Shown here one piece after another: positions 40,767 through 48,812 of a DNA stretch of 51,118 nt (its first letter is position 1; each line of letters opens with the position of its first letter). The stretch spans positions 1-51,118 of the forward strand of contig JAVBJN010000086.1 in NCBI GenBank assembly GCA_031546985.1, read 5' to 3'. Origin of the DNA: JAVBJN01 sp031546985. GTDB lineage: Bacteria; Bacteroidota; Bacteroidia; Chitinophagales; Chitinophagaceae. The notes under the pieces are model-generated. The model searched no databases. It worked only from the letters and a program-made list of their open reading frames with translations, and was not told the origin of the DNA. A program made the translations under genes and the position numbers.

Positions 40767-42445
40767 GTACTTTAGACTGGATTATTATGTGCACCACGTT
40801 ACTGCTTATTGTGGTATATGGTGTATATAAAAGCAGGGGGCAGAAAAACATACAGAGTTACCTGCTGGCCGATCGCCAGTTGCCCTGGTACCATGTGTGT
40901 TTGTCTGTAATGGCTACACAGGCCAGCGCCATCACTTTTTTATCGGCACCGGGCCAGGCTTATACCGATGGTATGCGTTTTGTGCAGTTCTACTTTGGAT
41001 TGCCGCTGGCTACCATTGTGTTGTGCATCTGGTTCCTGCCCATTTTTCACCGGCTCAATGTGTATACTGCCTACGAGTACCTGGAGCAGCGTTTCGATCT
41101 CAAAAGCCGTTCACTTACCGCTATATTGTTCCTCATTCAGCGTGGGGTATCTACAGGCATTACTATTTACGCGCCGTCTATTATCCTGGCAGTAATTCTG
41201 GGTATCGATATTAAATTGGCCATCTTCATCATTGGCGGATTGGTGGTGGTGTACACTGTTTTTGGTGGCACCAAAGCCGTAAGTTATACACAGATGCTGC
41301 AAATGGGCATCATTTTTTCGGGTTTGTTGCTGGCAGGTATACTGGTGGTGACCCAATTACCACAGGGTATTGGTTTTACCAAAGCCATACAGATTGCAGG
41401 CGTAGCAGGTAAGATGAGTGTAATAGACTGGAAATTTGACTGGAACAACCGCTACACGGTTTGGTCGGGTATCCTGGGTGGGTTCTTTTTACAGCTTTCT
41501 TATTTCGGAACCGACCAAAGCCAGGTGGGGCGCTACCTTACGGGCAAGTCTATCGCCGAAAGTAGGTTGGGCCTCATCATGAACGGCATTGTTAAAATAC
41601 CCATGCAGTTTCTTATTCTGCTCATAGGTATACTGGTGTTTGCTTTTTACCAGTTTAACCAGGCTCCATTGTATTTTAACGCCAACGAAGTAGCCGCAGT
41701 AAAAAAAACAGCCGATGCCGCACAGTGGAATAAACTTGAACACTCTTACCAGCAGGTGTTTGAGCAAAAGAAGTTGCTGCTGCAACAATATGCCGATGGG
41801 GTAGACCGTGCGGCTGTAGCTCCTGCGTTGAAACAACATGAGCAAGAGGCTGAGTATATCCGCAAAGAAGCATTTACCCTCGTTAAAAAACAAAACCCCA
41901 AAGCCGATAGCAACGATAGCAACTATGTGTTTTTGTATTACGTAACCAGCCAATTGCCCAAAGGGGTAGTAGGGTTGCTTATCGCTATTATCTTTCTTGC
42001 GGCGATGGGTTCTACTGCGAGCGGCTTAAATTCGCTGGCATCTACATCGGTGGTTGATATTTATAAACGGCTTTTCCGCAAAACCGAAAGCGATGGCAAC
42101 TACCTCGCCGCATCCCGCCTGCTCACTTTGTTCTGGGGTTTGTTTTGCATGGGCATAGCGCTTTTCGCGAGCAAACTGGGTAATCTTATTGAAGCCGTAA
42201 ATATATTGGGCTCCTTGTTTTACGGTACCATTCTAGGCATCTTCCTCACTGCTTTTGCGCTTAAAAAAGTAACCGGCACACAGGTTTTTGTTGCAGCACT
42301 TATTGTAGAGCTTTTCATCATACTGCTGTATGTTTCCGATAAGGTTTCGTACCTGTGGCTAAACCCCATTGGCGCACTGGGCGTAATGCTTGTAGCCTGG
42401 GTATTGAATAAATTGCAGAAGAAGGAGAATGTGGCAATGAGCTAA
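40763..42445 (+). CDS. Sodium:solute symporter (SSS family)
   Basis: This 560-residue transporter has about 13 membrane helices. The first block, LSVMATQASAITFLSAPGQAY, matches the substrate/sodium-binding helix of SSS proteins, and FGTDQSQVGRYLTGKS is a conserved cytoplasmic loop signature. An insertion of about 75 residues between helices (around 305-385) is rich in charged and Gln residues (KKTADAAQWNKLEHSYQQ) and probably forms a coiled hairpin. It uses the sodium gradient to import an organic solute such as a sugar, sialic acid or vitamin; the substrate is unknown. The ATG overlaps the stop of the 45-residue TM gene, and the PIG-L gene precedes both. Confidence 0.93.
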   Translation: MSTLDWIIMCTTLLLIVVYGVYKSRGQKNIQSYLLADRQLPWYHVCLSVMATQASAITFLSAPGQAYTDGMRFVQFYFGLPLATIVLCIWFLPIFHRLNVYTAYEYLEQRFDLKSRSLTAILFLIQRGVSTGITIYAPSIILAVILGIDIKLAIFIIGGLVVVYTVFGGTKAVSYTQMLQMGIIFSGLLLAGILVVTQLPQGIGFTKAIQIAGVAGKMSVIDWKFDWNNRYTVWSGILGGFFLQLSYFGTDQSQVGRYLTGKSIAESRLGLIMNGIVKIPMQFLILLIGILVFAFYQFNQAPLYFNANEVAAVKKTADAAQWNKLEHSYQQVFEQKKLLLQQYADGVDRAAVAPALKQHEQEAEYIRKEAFTLVKKQNPKADSNDSNYVFLYYVTSQLPKGVVGLLIAIIFLAAMGSTASGLNSLASTSVVDIYKRLFRKTESDGNYLAASRLLTLFWGLFCMGIALFASKLGNLIEAVNILGSLFYGTILGIFLTAFALKKVTGTQVFVAALIVELFIILLYVSDKVSYLWLNPIGALGVMLVAWVLNKLQKKENVAMS

Positions 42446-42821
42446 TGTGCAAATTGGGTAATTGGGTAATGTGAAAATGTGCTAATGGATGATGAATGGG
42501 GCAAAGGTGAAAAGTGAATGGTGAATAGTAATTCCTTGTGTCTCTTTCTCGTGTTGAATCCTAGCGCCATCACTCCCTGCGTCTCTGCGTGAAACGTATT
42601 CATTCGCCGTGTCCCCGCATGGGGCGGGACAAGCTGCTGCGCCGCCATGAGAGATGATTGTATCATGAGATCCTGCTTCAGTCTCCTGCGTCGACCGTGC
42701 AGGATGACAGATGTTTCTCTTTGTGCCTCTGTACCCCTGCGCCTCTGCGCGAAACCCATTCGTATCCCCAGGCTTGTCGAAGACCCGCTTAATCCCTAAT
42801 TTTATACTCCAAAATTTATCT
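42446..42821. repeat. Inverted copy of the interspersed repeat element
   Basis: This gap has no gene. It holds the reverse complement of the 23.3 kb unit: TCTCTGCGTGAAACGTATTC (42582-42601), GTGTCCCCGCATGGGGCGGG (42609-42628), GATCCTGCTTCAGTCTCCTG (42669-42688) and GTGCAGGATGACAG (42697-42710), then a second CTCTGCGCGAAACCC. It is flanked by simple runs like AATTGGGTAATTGGG (42453-42467) and GTGAATGGTGAATAG (42512-42526), and by GGCTTGTCGAAG (42771-42782). Open frames here are repeat-coded and were not annotated. Confidence 0.85.
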
Positions 42822-43283
42822 ATGTCGGCAAAGCCATTGGTCAGCAAGAAATATACTATGGAGCGCTTCAACACTAAGGGCGGTTGGACGTACATTCTTA
42901 TACCAGAGATTCCACAGGATAGGTCCAGTTATTTCGGGGTGACTAAAGTGACTGGCAGTATAGATGGGTTTGATTTGGGTACCGTAAGTCTTATGCCCAG
43001 CAAAGGCGGCTTGTTTATGTCTGTTAATGCTGCCATGCGCAAAAAACTAGGGAAGCAGGCCGGAGACGAAGTAGTGCTGGAATTGTATGCAGATGTGTCT
43101 GTGGAAACCTCTGCATCAGACCTGGTCGATTGCCTTAAAGATGAGCCCACCGCTTATGCCGCGTTCAACAAACGACCCACCATTGCCCGCAAAGCCTGGA
43201 TAGAAGAAGTAAATAAAATAAAGGATGCAGAAGCACGGGTACGCCGCATTGTAGCTATTATGGAAGAACTGCTCCGGCCCTAA
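42822..43283 (+). CDS. DUF1905 / YdeI (OmpD-associated)-like protein
   Basis: From the ATG at 42822 the protein has 153 residues. The frame is open back to 42711, but that part is repeat-derived. An ATG at 42858 is an alternative start. The N-terminal half (KVTGSIDGFDLGTVSLMPSK, then GLFMSVNAAMRKKLGKQAGD, then VVLELYAD) is the DUF1905 beta-fold. The C-terminal half (ALKDEP-like CLKDEPTAYAAFNKRP, ARKAWIEEVNKIKDAEARV) is the YdeI/OmdA helical module. Related proteins have been linked to bacteriocin resistance and envelope stress, but the biochemical role is unknown. It is cytoplasmic, with no signal peptide. Confidence 0.85.
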   Translation: MSAKPLVSKKYTMERFNTKGGWTYILIPEIPQDRSSYFGVTKVTGSIDGFDLGTVSLMPSKGGLFMSVNAAMRKKLGKQAGDEVVLELYADVSVETSASDLVDCLKDEPTAYAAFNKRPTIARKAWIEEVNKIKDAEARVRRIVAIMEELLRP

Positions 43284-43336
43284 AAGGATATGGATAATTC
43301 GCAGGATCGGCCTACATTGCGGTATAACACGGTGTT

Positions 43337-44362
43337 ATGAAAACTTTCGGTAAAAACCCCTCCGGCGACAGGCTCGCCCGCATACAACAGTCACCCAATT
43401 ATAAAAAAGCAGGGTTCACCAATCTCGAACTTACACCCACCTTGCAGGAAGGAGTATCTACCGTAAAGGTATTGAAGGAGTTTATGCATAAACCCGAGTT
43501 GGTGGTTCCCAAAGGGCCACTTCCGGTTTTACATACCGATCTCAAGCACCTGCAAGCCGCCGCGCCGTCTGTCGTTTGGTTTGGGCACTCTTCCTACTTT
43601 TTACAATCCGGCAATTTTAAGATACTCGTCGATCCGGTTTTTAGTGGTTACGCATCACCGGTTCCCATATTTGGCAAGTCATTTATTGGGTCAGAAGCGT
43701 ATAAGCCTGTCGATTTTCCCGAGCTCGATCTGCTCGTGCTTACCCACGACCATTACGATCACCTTGATTATAAAACACTCTTACAATTCAAGGATAAGGT
43801 AAAGCACATCGTTACTTCATTGGGCGTAGGCGCACATTTGGAATATTGGGGTTTTCCTCCGGCGCAGATAACGGAGCTGGATTGGTGGCAAAGTGCAGAA
43901 ATTAATCCCGAAGTAACACTAACCGCAACACCCGCAAGGCATTTTTCTGGCAGGGGCGTGGTACGGGCCAAAACGCTGTGGTCGTCTTTTGTGCTGGATA
44001 TACACGGTTACCGCATATTTTTGGGCGGCGATTCCGGCTACGGAAAACATTTTAAAGAAATAGGAAAACAGTTTGGCTCTTTCGATCTGGCATTGCTGGA
44101 GTGCGGACAATACAATCCTTACTGGCCCTACATTCACATGCAGCCCGAGGAAGTGCCGCAAGCTGCCCGCGATTTAAATGCAGCCATGCTCATGCCGGTG
44201 CACTGGGCCAAATTTGTACTCGCTTACCATGAGTGGAACGACCCTGTAAAACGGGTAGTGGCTGCGGCCGCAAATATGGAGCAAGCCATTAGTACACCCA
44301 TGATTGGTGGGGTATACGCAATTGGCCAGCCAGCCATCAGCGAAGCCTGGTGGGAGCTTTAA
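43337..44362 (+). CDS. MBL-fold hydrolase, NAPE-PLD/UlaG-like
   Basis: This 341-residue metallo-hydrolase has SVVWFGHSSYFLQSGNFKIL and VDPVFSGYASPVP before the zinc motif LVLTHDHYDHLDYKTL (HxHxDH). Later metal ligands are in the TATPARHFSGRG and GGDSGYGKHF blocks, and the last His is in LMPVHWAKFVLA. The long form with the HSSYF and DPVFS signatures matches N-acyl-phosphatidylethanolamine phospholipase D-like bacterial enzymes. Bacterial members probably hydrolyse a phosphodiester or lactone; the substrate is unknown. No signal peptide is seen, so it is probably cytoplasmic or membrane-associated. It converges with the lipase gene, with only 7 bp between the stops. Confidence 0.9.
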   Translation: MKTFGKNPSGDRLARIQQSPNYKKAGFTNLELTPTLQEGVSTVKVLKEFMHKPELVVPKGPLPVLHTDLKHLQAAAPSVVWFGHSSYFLQSGNFKILVDPVFSGYASPVPIFGKSFIGSEAYKPVDFPELDLLVLTHDHYDHLDYKTLLQFKDKVKHIVTSLGVGAHLEYWGFPPAQITELDWWQSAEINPEVTLTATPARHFSGRGVVRAKTLWSSFVLDIHGYRIFLGGDSGYGKHFKEIGKQFGSFDLALLECGQYNPYWPYIHMQPEEVPQAARDLNAAMLMPVHWAKFVLAYHEWNDPVKRVVAAAANMEQAISTPMIGGVYAIGQPAISEAWWEL

Positions 44363-44369
44363 TTCCATA

Positions 44370-45482
44370 CTATAATTTCTCTGCTAAAAACAGGTAGGGT
44401 ACGGGCAAATGGTGCTGCCAGATATTGGGATTTTCGGGCGCATTGTTGAAGTGTCTGAAATAATCCTCATCGGTATACAGCACAATCGTGTTGCCCGTTC
44501 TTACATAATAGTTGCTCTTAAAATATTCCGGCGTTACAAAACCCGGCAGTTGTTTTTTTACCGCTTTGGACACCATACCACCCAGGTATTTCTCATAATT
44601 TCTCCGGGCTTTTTCACTGGGTTTGCTCAGTTTGTTGTATACATGCTTCAGCGCTATATTTTTAGGAAACTTCTGCTGTTTAATCATTTTTTTAGCGCCT
44701 GTAAATGGGTTGATAGCTGTAAAATCATCTACCGTTTGAACCGTGAACGGTACATCCGGCACCCAGTCCGCAGAGTTTACCACATTGTATGCCCAGCCAC
44801 CTTTGGTCATGTTTTCGTAGTCGTAAGCATAAAACAGGTTTCCGGGTTTGGGCCCGGCACTGCAATAGGTTTTAAAGCGGATATCCTGTGGCAAGCGGTT
44901 CTGTGCTTTTAAACTTTCGAGGTAAGAGTTGAGCAGGAACGTAATGCCACCGCCCTGGCTGTGCCCGGTTAATATAAAGTCTTTAATACCCGCTTTGTAG
45001 CAGGAGTCAATTTTATGTTCGACGCTGCCCGATAGGTAAGCCATAGCTACAAACCAGCCTACATGTACGGCGGCCCTGGGATTAGCGGAGATATTGTATT
45101 TAAAAAGGAAGTTTTTATCCAGTTGTAGTTCTCCTTTGGCTGGAATCATTGCGGCATACAGGTTGGCCAGAAAACTGGCTTCGGTGGGTACGCTACCTTG
45201 CACTGCGATCACCGCAATGGGCTGGTCTTTGTCTATCCACAAATCCCAGATATTGTCAAAAGCCACCCTGGGCGATCGGTATACAAACTCATATTGCGAA
45301 GGATAAGGTACACTGGTATTTTCGCCCCATTTCTCAATGGCCACATGCGCCTTTTGATTAATCTTGAGCATCTCGATATACTCTGCCTTGTCAAATCCTG
45401 GTTTCAAGGCTTGTGCAAATACACTTTGCGATAGAATAAAACAGCAGATAAAACAGGTAAGCAATCTGGTTATGATATGCAT
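44370..45482 (-). CDS. Exported class 3-like lipase
   Basis: This 370-residue protein has a signal peptide (residues 1-24, ending VFAQ). The alpha/beta-hydrolase nucleophile elbow GHSQGG lies near residue 171 in KDFILTGHSQGGGITFLL. The preceding region with IAVIAVQGSVPTEASFLANL (oxyanion strand) and the following YCSAGPKPGNLFYAYDYE match the class 3 lipase layout, where the catalytic Asp and His come later (candidates DWVPDVPF and the HVYN or HHLPVPY His). It is predicted to be a periplasmic or secreted acylglycerol lipase or esterase. It is transcribed alone on the minus strand. Confidence 0.88.
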   Translation of the reverse strand: MHIITRLLTCFICCFILSQSVFAQALKPGFDKAEYIEMLKINQKAHVAIEKWGENTSVPYPSQYEFVYRSPRVAFDNIWDLWIDKDQPIAVIAVQGSVPTEASFLANLYAAMIPAKGELQLDKNFLFKYNISANPRAAVHVGWFVAMAYLSGSVEHKIDSCYKAGIKDFILTGHSQGGGITFLLNSYLESLKAQNRLPQDIRFKTYCSAGPKPGNLFYAYDYENMTKGGWAYNVVNSADWVPDVPFTVQTVDDFTAINPFTGAKKMIKQQKFPKNIALKHVYNKLSKPSEKARRNYEKYLGGMVSKAVKKQLPGFVTPEYFKSNYYVRTGNTIVLYTDEDYFRHFNNAPENPNIWQHHLPVPYLFLAEKL

Positions 45483-45651
45483 AGGGCTTTGTTTAATGGT
45501 GGTTTAGCGTAAGTAATATAAAGCAATTATTGATGCGGTGGTTGCTGCCTGATGGCTGTGGAGATTTTTTTTAGGGTAGTAGTTTTCCTGCTGACATAGG
45601 GTTGTCACCAGCCGGTTGTTACTTTACATTACAATCAAAAAACGATACACT

Positions 45652-46143
45652 ATGATCCAGACATTGCTTAAAGAAATGGAGCAGGAAGCTGCTACCACCC
45701 GTAAAATGCTTGCTGTGGTACCTACCGATAAATTTGGCTGGCAACCGCACGCTAAAAGCATGACCATCAAAAGTCTGGCTACACACATCGCTGAACTGCC
45801 AGGATGGGTAAGTATGACCCTGACCACAGATGGGCTTGATTTTGCTGCTAATCCTTACCAACAGGTAGACATCAACAACACACCGGAACTGCTCAATTAT
45901 TTTGAGCGTACTCTGGCAGATGGCCGCGAACAGCTGGTCAAAGCCGATGAAGCAAAATTTAATGATGAGTGGGTTTTGCGCAACGGCGATCAGATCTACG
46001 CTACCCAAAGCAAAGCAGAAATGATTCGTACCACCTACTGCCAGATCGTGCACCACCGTGCGCAGCTGGGCGTATACCTGCGTTTGCTGGATGTACCTAT
46101 CCCTGGTAGCTACGGCCCCAGTGCAGATGATCATGGTTTCTAG
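45652..46143 (+). CDS. DinB-family protein
   Basis: From the ATG at 45652 the protein is 163 residues (the frame is open to 45616, but MIQTLLKEMEQEAATTRKML is the family start). It has the four-helix DinB/YfiT-like layout with metal-binding His residues in SLATHIAELPGW and QIVHHRAQLGVYLR. Members of this superfamily include thiol-dependent S-transferases such as bacillithiol or mycothiol transferases; the function here is unassigned. The region before it contains TTGTTACTTTAC, a near match to the -7 box. A hairpin at 46171-46194 follows it. Confidence 0.88.
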   Translation: MIQTLLKEMEQEAATTRKMLAVVPTDKFGWQPHAKSMTIKSLATHIAELPGWVSMTLTTDGLDFAANPYQQVDINNTPELLNYFERTLADGREQLVKADEAKFNDEWVLRNGDQIYATQSKAEMIRTTYCQIVHHRAQLGVYLRLLDVPIPGSYGPSADDHGF

Positions 46144-46170
46144 TAACCGATAAACATCTAATGTAAAAGA

Positions 46171-46194
46171 AAAGGTAGCGTTTCCGCTACCTTT
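46171..46194. terminator. Bidirectional terminator hairpin
   Basis: AAAGGTAGCG (46171-46180) pairs perfectly with CGCTACCTTT (46185-46194) around TTTC. On the minus strand a T-rich run follows, so it fits the end of both the DinB gene and the convergent secreted-protein gene. Confidence 0.85.
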
Positions 46195-46247
46195 CTTCAT
46201 TGGTGTATGTACCTTAATACATTAGTGGTTGTGTCGGGGAAACGCGT

Positions 46248-46901
46248 TTAGCCATCTTTCAGTATGGCGCCACGGCCATCGCGGATCTCCTGCATTACTT
46301 TTTTAACTTCTTTTTGAACGGCTATAGGCAGTTTCGAAAACGCGGCGTCGTATTTCAGGCTCCGGCAATCGTCTAAAACACATTCTACCGCGCGCACCGC
46401 ATATTTCTTTTCCTGGTATACGGTTATAATCTTAATGCGTTGGTCTTCCTTTTCATTGGTTTGGGTACCATATACAATAATCGGGTCTATGAGTCCGTCG
46501 CCATCCAGGTCTTTAAACCGGCAGTATTTGGTCCAGAACCAGAGATCGTGTTCATTGTTTTCTACTTCTTCGGGGCCGTCTGCCAATTGAAGGTAGTCTG
46601 TAATCGTCCATTTTTCAATGTACCCACCGTGGTCGGGTTTGAGTGCTACCGCTTGTATTCGGTTTCGCAGGGTGTCTTTACCTATAATAGAATAAGCTCT
46701 TTCGCACAGCAATACATTCCATTCGCCGTTTTTATCATGGTAGCGGTATACCCTCCAGATGGGTAGTTTGTGGTAAGTAGTACTGTCTTCGTTGCTAAAA
46801 TCTTCCAACACCTCTGCCCGCGTTAATATCCTGGCTTGTTGGGCCTGGACCATATTATGCGCCAGCAAAGATGCCAGCAGGAGTACAAAAAATCTTTTCA
46901 T
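46248..46901 (-). CDS. Secreted protein of unknown function
   Basis: This 217-residue protein has a signal peptide (MKRFFVLLLASLLAHNMVQAQ, cleavage about residue 21). The mature part has WRVYRYHDKNGEWNVLLCER, then LWFWTKYCRFKDLDGDGLID, an EF-hand-like DxDGDGxxD acidic loop, and KKYAVRAVECVLDD. The layout (a bent DLDGDG loop between two beta blocks, with KKYA near the end) recalls the M949_RS01915-type surface-polysaccharide proteins of Flavobacteriia, but I cannot confirm this. Two or more Cys residues could form a disulphide. It lies between the DinB gene and the decayed AraC remnant, on the same strand as the remnant, with no shared function visible. Confidence 0.75.
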   Translation of the reverse strand: MKRFFVLLLASLLAHNMVQAQQARILTRAEVLEDFSNEDSTTYHKLPIWRVYRYHDKNGEWNVLLCERAYSIIGKDTLRNRIQAVALKPDHGGYIEKWTITDYLQLADGPEEVENNEHDLWFWTKYCRFKDLDGDGLIDPIIVYGTQTNEKEDQRIKIITVYQEKKYAVRAVECVLDDCRSLKYDAAFSKLPIAVQKEVKKVMQEIRDGRGAILKDG

Positions 46902-46944
46902 GATGATAAGGTTATGCTTCGACGCTGCAAGTTAAGCAAAGTGA

Positions 46945-47097
46945 TTATTCCAAAACGCTTTGTTGCTTCCGGAATAGTGTGGGGGCTATGCCTTTGTGGT
47001 TGCGGAAAAACTTATTGAAATGGCTGAGGTCGGTAAAACCGAGCTCCTCGCTTATTTCTTTAATGGTAAAGGAGCTGTACAACAAACGGTTTTCTGT
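46945..47097 (-). pseudogene. AraC-family regulator remnant, C-terminal 50 residues only
   Basis: On the minus strand one frame from 47097 to a TAA at 46945-46947 reads TENRLLYSSFTIKEISEELG, then FTDLSHFNKFFRNHKGIAP and TLFRKQQSVLE. This is the second helix-turn-helix and the signature end of an AraC/XylS DNA-binding domain. The first helix-turn-helix and the whole sensor domain are missing, and no start codon is available, so it cannot make a working regulator. Its broken 5' end meets the broken 5' end of the deacetylase remnant near 47098-47102. Confidence 0.85.
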
Positions 47098-47099
47098 AC

Positions 47100-47462
47100 C
47101 ATATCGATGACCTGAGCCATGACGAACCTTTTATAGCACAGGTGAAAGGGGGGCGATTTTGTAACGGTGCCATACACCCGGCGTTGCAACGATATTATGC
47201 TTATCGAAGGAAGGCAGTTTTCTACCGGGCAGTTCCTGGAGCAGTTAAAAATGGAATTTGACCAGTTGTATATGGAGTCGGGCACCCGGCGTAGAATGAT
47301 GTCGGTAAGTTTTCATGACCGTATGGCGGTACACCGCAAATGGCAGCGGCTACAGCGCAGTTTTTGAAATATGCGCTGGCGCACAAAGGAGTGGAGGTTA
47401 AACGAAAAGATGAAATAGCACGAATGGCTTTAGCAGATACCGGCACGCTGCGGGAGGGATAA
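47100..47462 (+). pseudogene. Polysaccharide deacetylase / PuuE-allantoinase-like remnant with two frameshifts
   Basis: Only the C-terminal 120 or so codons remain. Frame 1 (47100-47160) reads HIDDLSHDEPFIAQVKGGRF. After a +1 shift, frame 2 (47161 to about 47325) reads VTVPYTRRCNDIMLIEG and MMSVSFHDRM. After a -1 shift, frame 3 reads GGTPQMAAATAQFLKYALAH and VEVKRKDEIARMAL, with TAA at 47460-47462. The VPYT-ND, MMSV-FHDRMGGTP-MAAA-FL-Y and DEIA order matches the C-terminal part of NodB-type polysaccharide deacetylases of the PuuE allantoinase group. The N-terminal catalytic HxxxH part is gone. Sequencing error cannot explain the missing 5' half. Confidence 0.72.
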
Positions 47463-47519
47463 ATGGGTTTAGGTTATATTGAAAATTATCCTATATCTTC
47501 GGGCCCTTAATAAATACCA

Positions 47520-48089
47520 ATGTCCGCCACCATACCTGTTTCTGTTTCGGGATCAAGACCACTTAGCAATGATCTCTGGCAGCAATACAAACACTTCTGG
47601 AAACCATTATCGGTGCCAGCCAAAACACTGTTGCTCAAAGAAGGAGAGGTGTCGCGAAAAGCTTATTTTATAGACCAGGGCAGCCTGCGCATCTGGTTCA
47701 ACAGCCAGGGCAAGGATGTGTCGTTCCAGTTTTTCTTCGAAGGCGAGGGCGTTTCTTCTTTTGAAAGTTTCTTTAAATCGCTGCCCAGCCATTTCAATAT
47801 CGAAACACTGGAGCCCAGCCGCCTGTATTACCTGCACAAAGATGATTATGAGCAAATGGTAGCCGAAGCGCCCATTATTAAAGATGTAATTCTCGAAGCG
47901 GCAATAGACCGCATGGCCAATTATACCCAGCATTTTTTATCCGCTATTAAAGACACACCGCAGGAACGTTACCGGAAGCTGCTCGAAGAGCGGCCTCATA
48001 TTTTACAACGGGTGCCTTTGCAATACATCGCGTCTTACCTGGGCATTACAGCGGTATCGCTCAGCCGCATCCGCAATAAAATGCAATAA
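47520..48089 (+). CDS. Crp/Fnr-family transcriptional regulator
   Basis: This 189-residue protein has a cupin-like cyclic-nucleotide-binding domain (residues 25-120, with LLLKEGEVSRKAYFIDQGSL and WFNSQGKDVSFQFFFEGEG), a dimer helix, and a C-terminal winged helix (ERYRKLLEERPHILQRVPLQ, then YIASYLGITAVSLSRIRNKM). The cAMP phosphate-binding GE..AR signature is not evident, so the ligand, if any, is different. Members in Bacteroidota often control nearby oxidoreductase or stress genes. It is 77 bp upstream of a flavodoxin-like oxidoreductase on the same strand, which could be its target. TATCTTCG at 47494-47501 is a near-consensus -7 box. Confidence 0.92.
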   Translation: MSATIPVSVSGSRPLSNDLWQQYKHFWKPLSVPAKTLLLKEGEVSRKAYFIDQGSLRIWFNSQGKDVSFQFFFEGEGVSSFESFFKSLPSHFNIETLEPSRLYYLHKDDYEQMVAEAPIIKDVILEAAIDRMANYTQHFLSAIKDTPQERYRKLLEERPHILQRVPLQYIASYLGITAVSLSRIRNKMQ

Positions 48090-48166
48090 GCGCTATATTT
48101 CTTTACAATTGTTAAGTGGCAGGCTATTAAGGCTGCAGAACTTTGTGGTATCAAAAGAAATGAACC

Positions 48167-48775
48167 ATGAAGACCGTTATTGTATTCAATCATCCCTACG
48201 AAGGCAGTTTCTGCAATGCCATTCTCGAAGCCGTACAGTCGGGGCTGCACCGTTCCGGCCATACCACCGATCTCATTCACCTCGATGCCGATGGGTTCGA
48301 TCCGGTTATGCGGGCCAAAGACTTGCAGGCATTTGTAAAAGCAGGCAAAGGCGAACCGGTAGATGACTTGCTCGATCCTGCCATTCTCCATTACCGTCAA
48401 AAATTGCGTGCTGCGGATCACCTGGTGTTTATTTTTCCTATTTGGTGGGAGCTGATGCCGGCTATGACCAAAGGATTTATCGATAAAGTGATTTTTCCGG
48501 GTGTGGCCTACACGCACGATGGTCCTTACCGTATGGCACCTGCTTTTACCGGCATCAAAAGTGTAACCTTAATTACCACTATGAATACGCCTTCGCTGAT
48601 GTACCGTTTGCTTTTTGGTAATGCTGTTAAAAAAGCCCTTATGACCGGCACATTCTGGAAAACGGGCTATAAAAACCGCAAATGGATAAGCCTCAATATG
48701 GTAAAATTCCGCTCGGACGAAAAACGCCGCAAATGGTTGCAGCAGATCGAACAGCGGTTTGCCCGCACCGCATAA
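48167..48775 (+). CDS. NAD(P)H-dependent oxidoreductase, flavodoxin-like fold
   Basis: This 202-residue member of the flavodoxin_2 / NQO1-KefF group uses FMN or FAD to reduce quinones or nitro compounds. The FMN phosphate loop is FNHPYEGSFCNAILEAV near the N-terminus. DHLVFIFPIWWELMPAMTKG and IDKVIFPGVAYTHDGPY form the isoalloxazine site, and TTMNTPSLMYRLLFGNAVKK follows. It is complete and cytoplasmic. It lies downstream of a Crp/Fnr regulator, a common arrangement for redox-responsive quinone reductases in Bacteroidota; the regulation is inferred from position only. Confidence 0.92.
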   Translation: MKTVIVFNHPYEGSFCNAILEAVQSGLHRSGHTTDLIHLDADGFDPVMRAKDLQAFVKAGKGEPVDDLLDPAILHYRQKLRAADHLVFIFPIWWELMPAMTKGFIDKVIFPGVAYTHDGPYRMAPAFTGIKSVTLITTMNTPSLMYRLLFGNAVKKALMTGTFWKTGYKNRKWISLNMVKFRSDEKRRKWLQQIEQRFARTA

Positions 48776-48785
48776 TACCAACCAT

Positions 48786-48793
48786 TATCTTTG
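48786..48793 (+). promoter_or_regulatory. -7 promoter box for the metallo-beta-lactamase gene
   Basis: TATCTTTG is a perfect TAnnTTTG. Transcription would begin near 48799-48801, so the ATG at 48801 would be leaderless and the ATG at 48813 (MKK signal peptide) is the better start. Confidence 0.65.
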
Positions 48794-48812
48794 CGGGTGA
48801 ATGGATAGCATT

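Noticed and set aside
45619..46200. 193-residue frame antisense to the DinB gene
   Set aside because: The sense frame has clear DinB His motifs and a start with promoter-like sequence; the antisense frame has none.
47052..47285. Minus-strand frame containing MAQVIDMVQ as the missing first part of the AraC gene
   Set aside because: The phrase resembles AraC text, but the region is better explained as antisense to the deacetylase remnant, which has longer and ordered family blocks.
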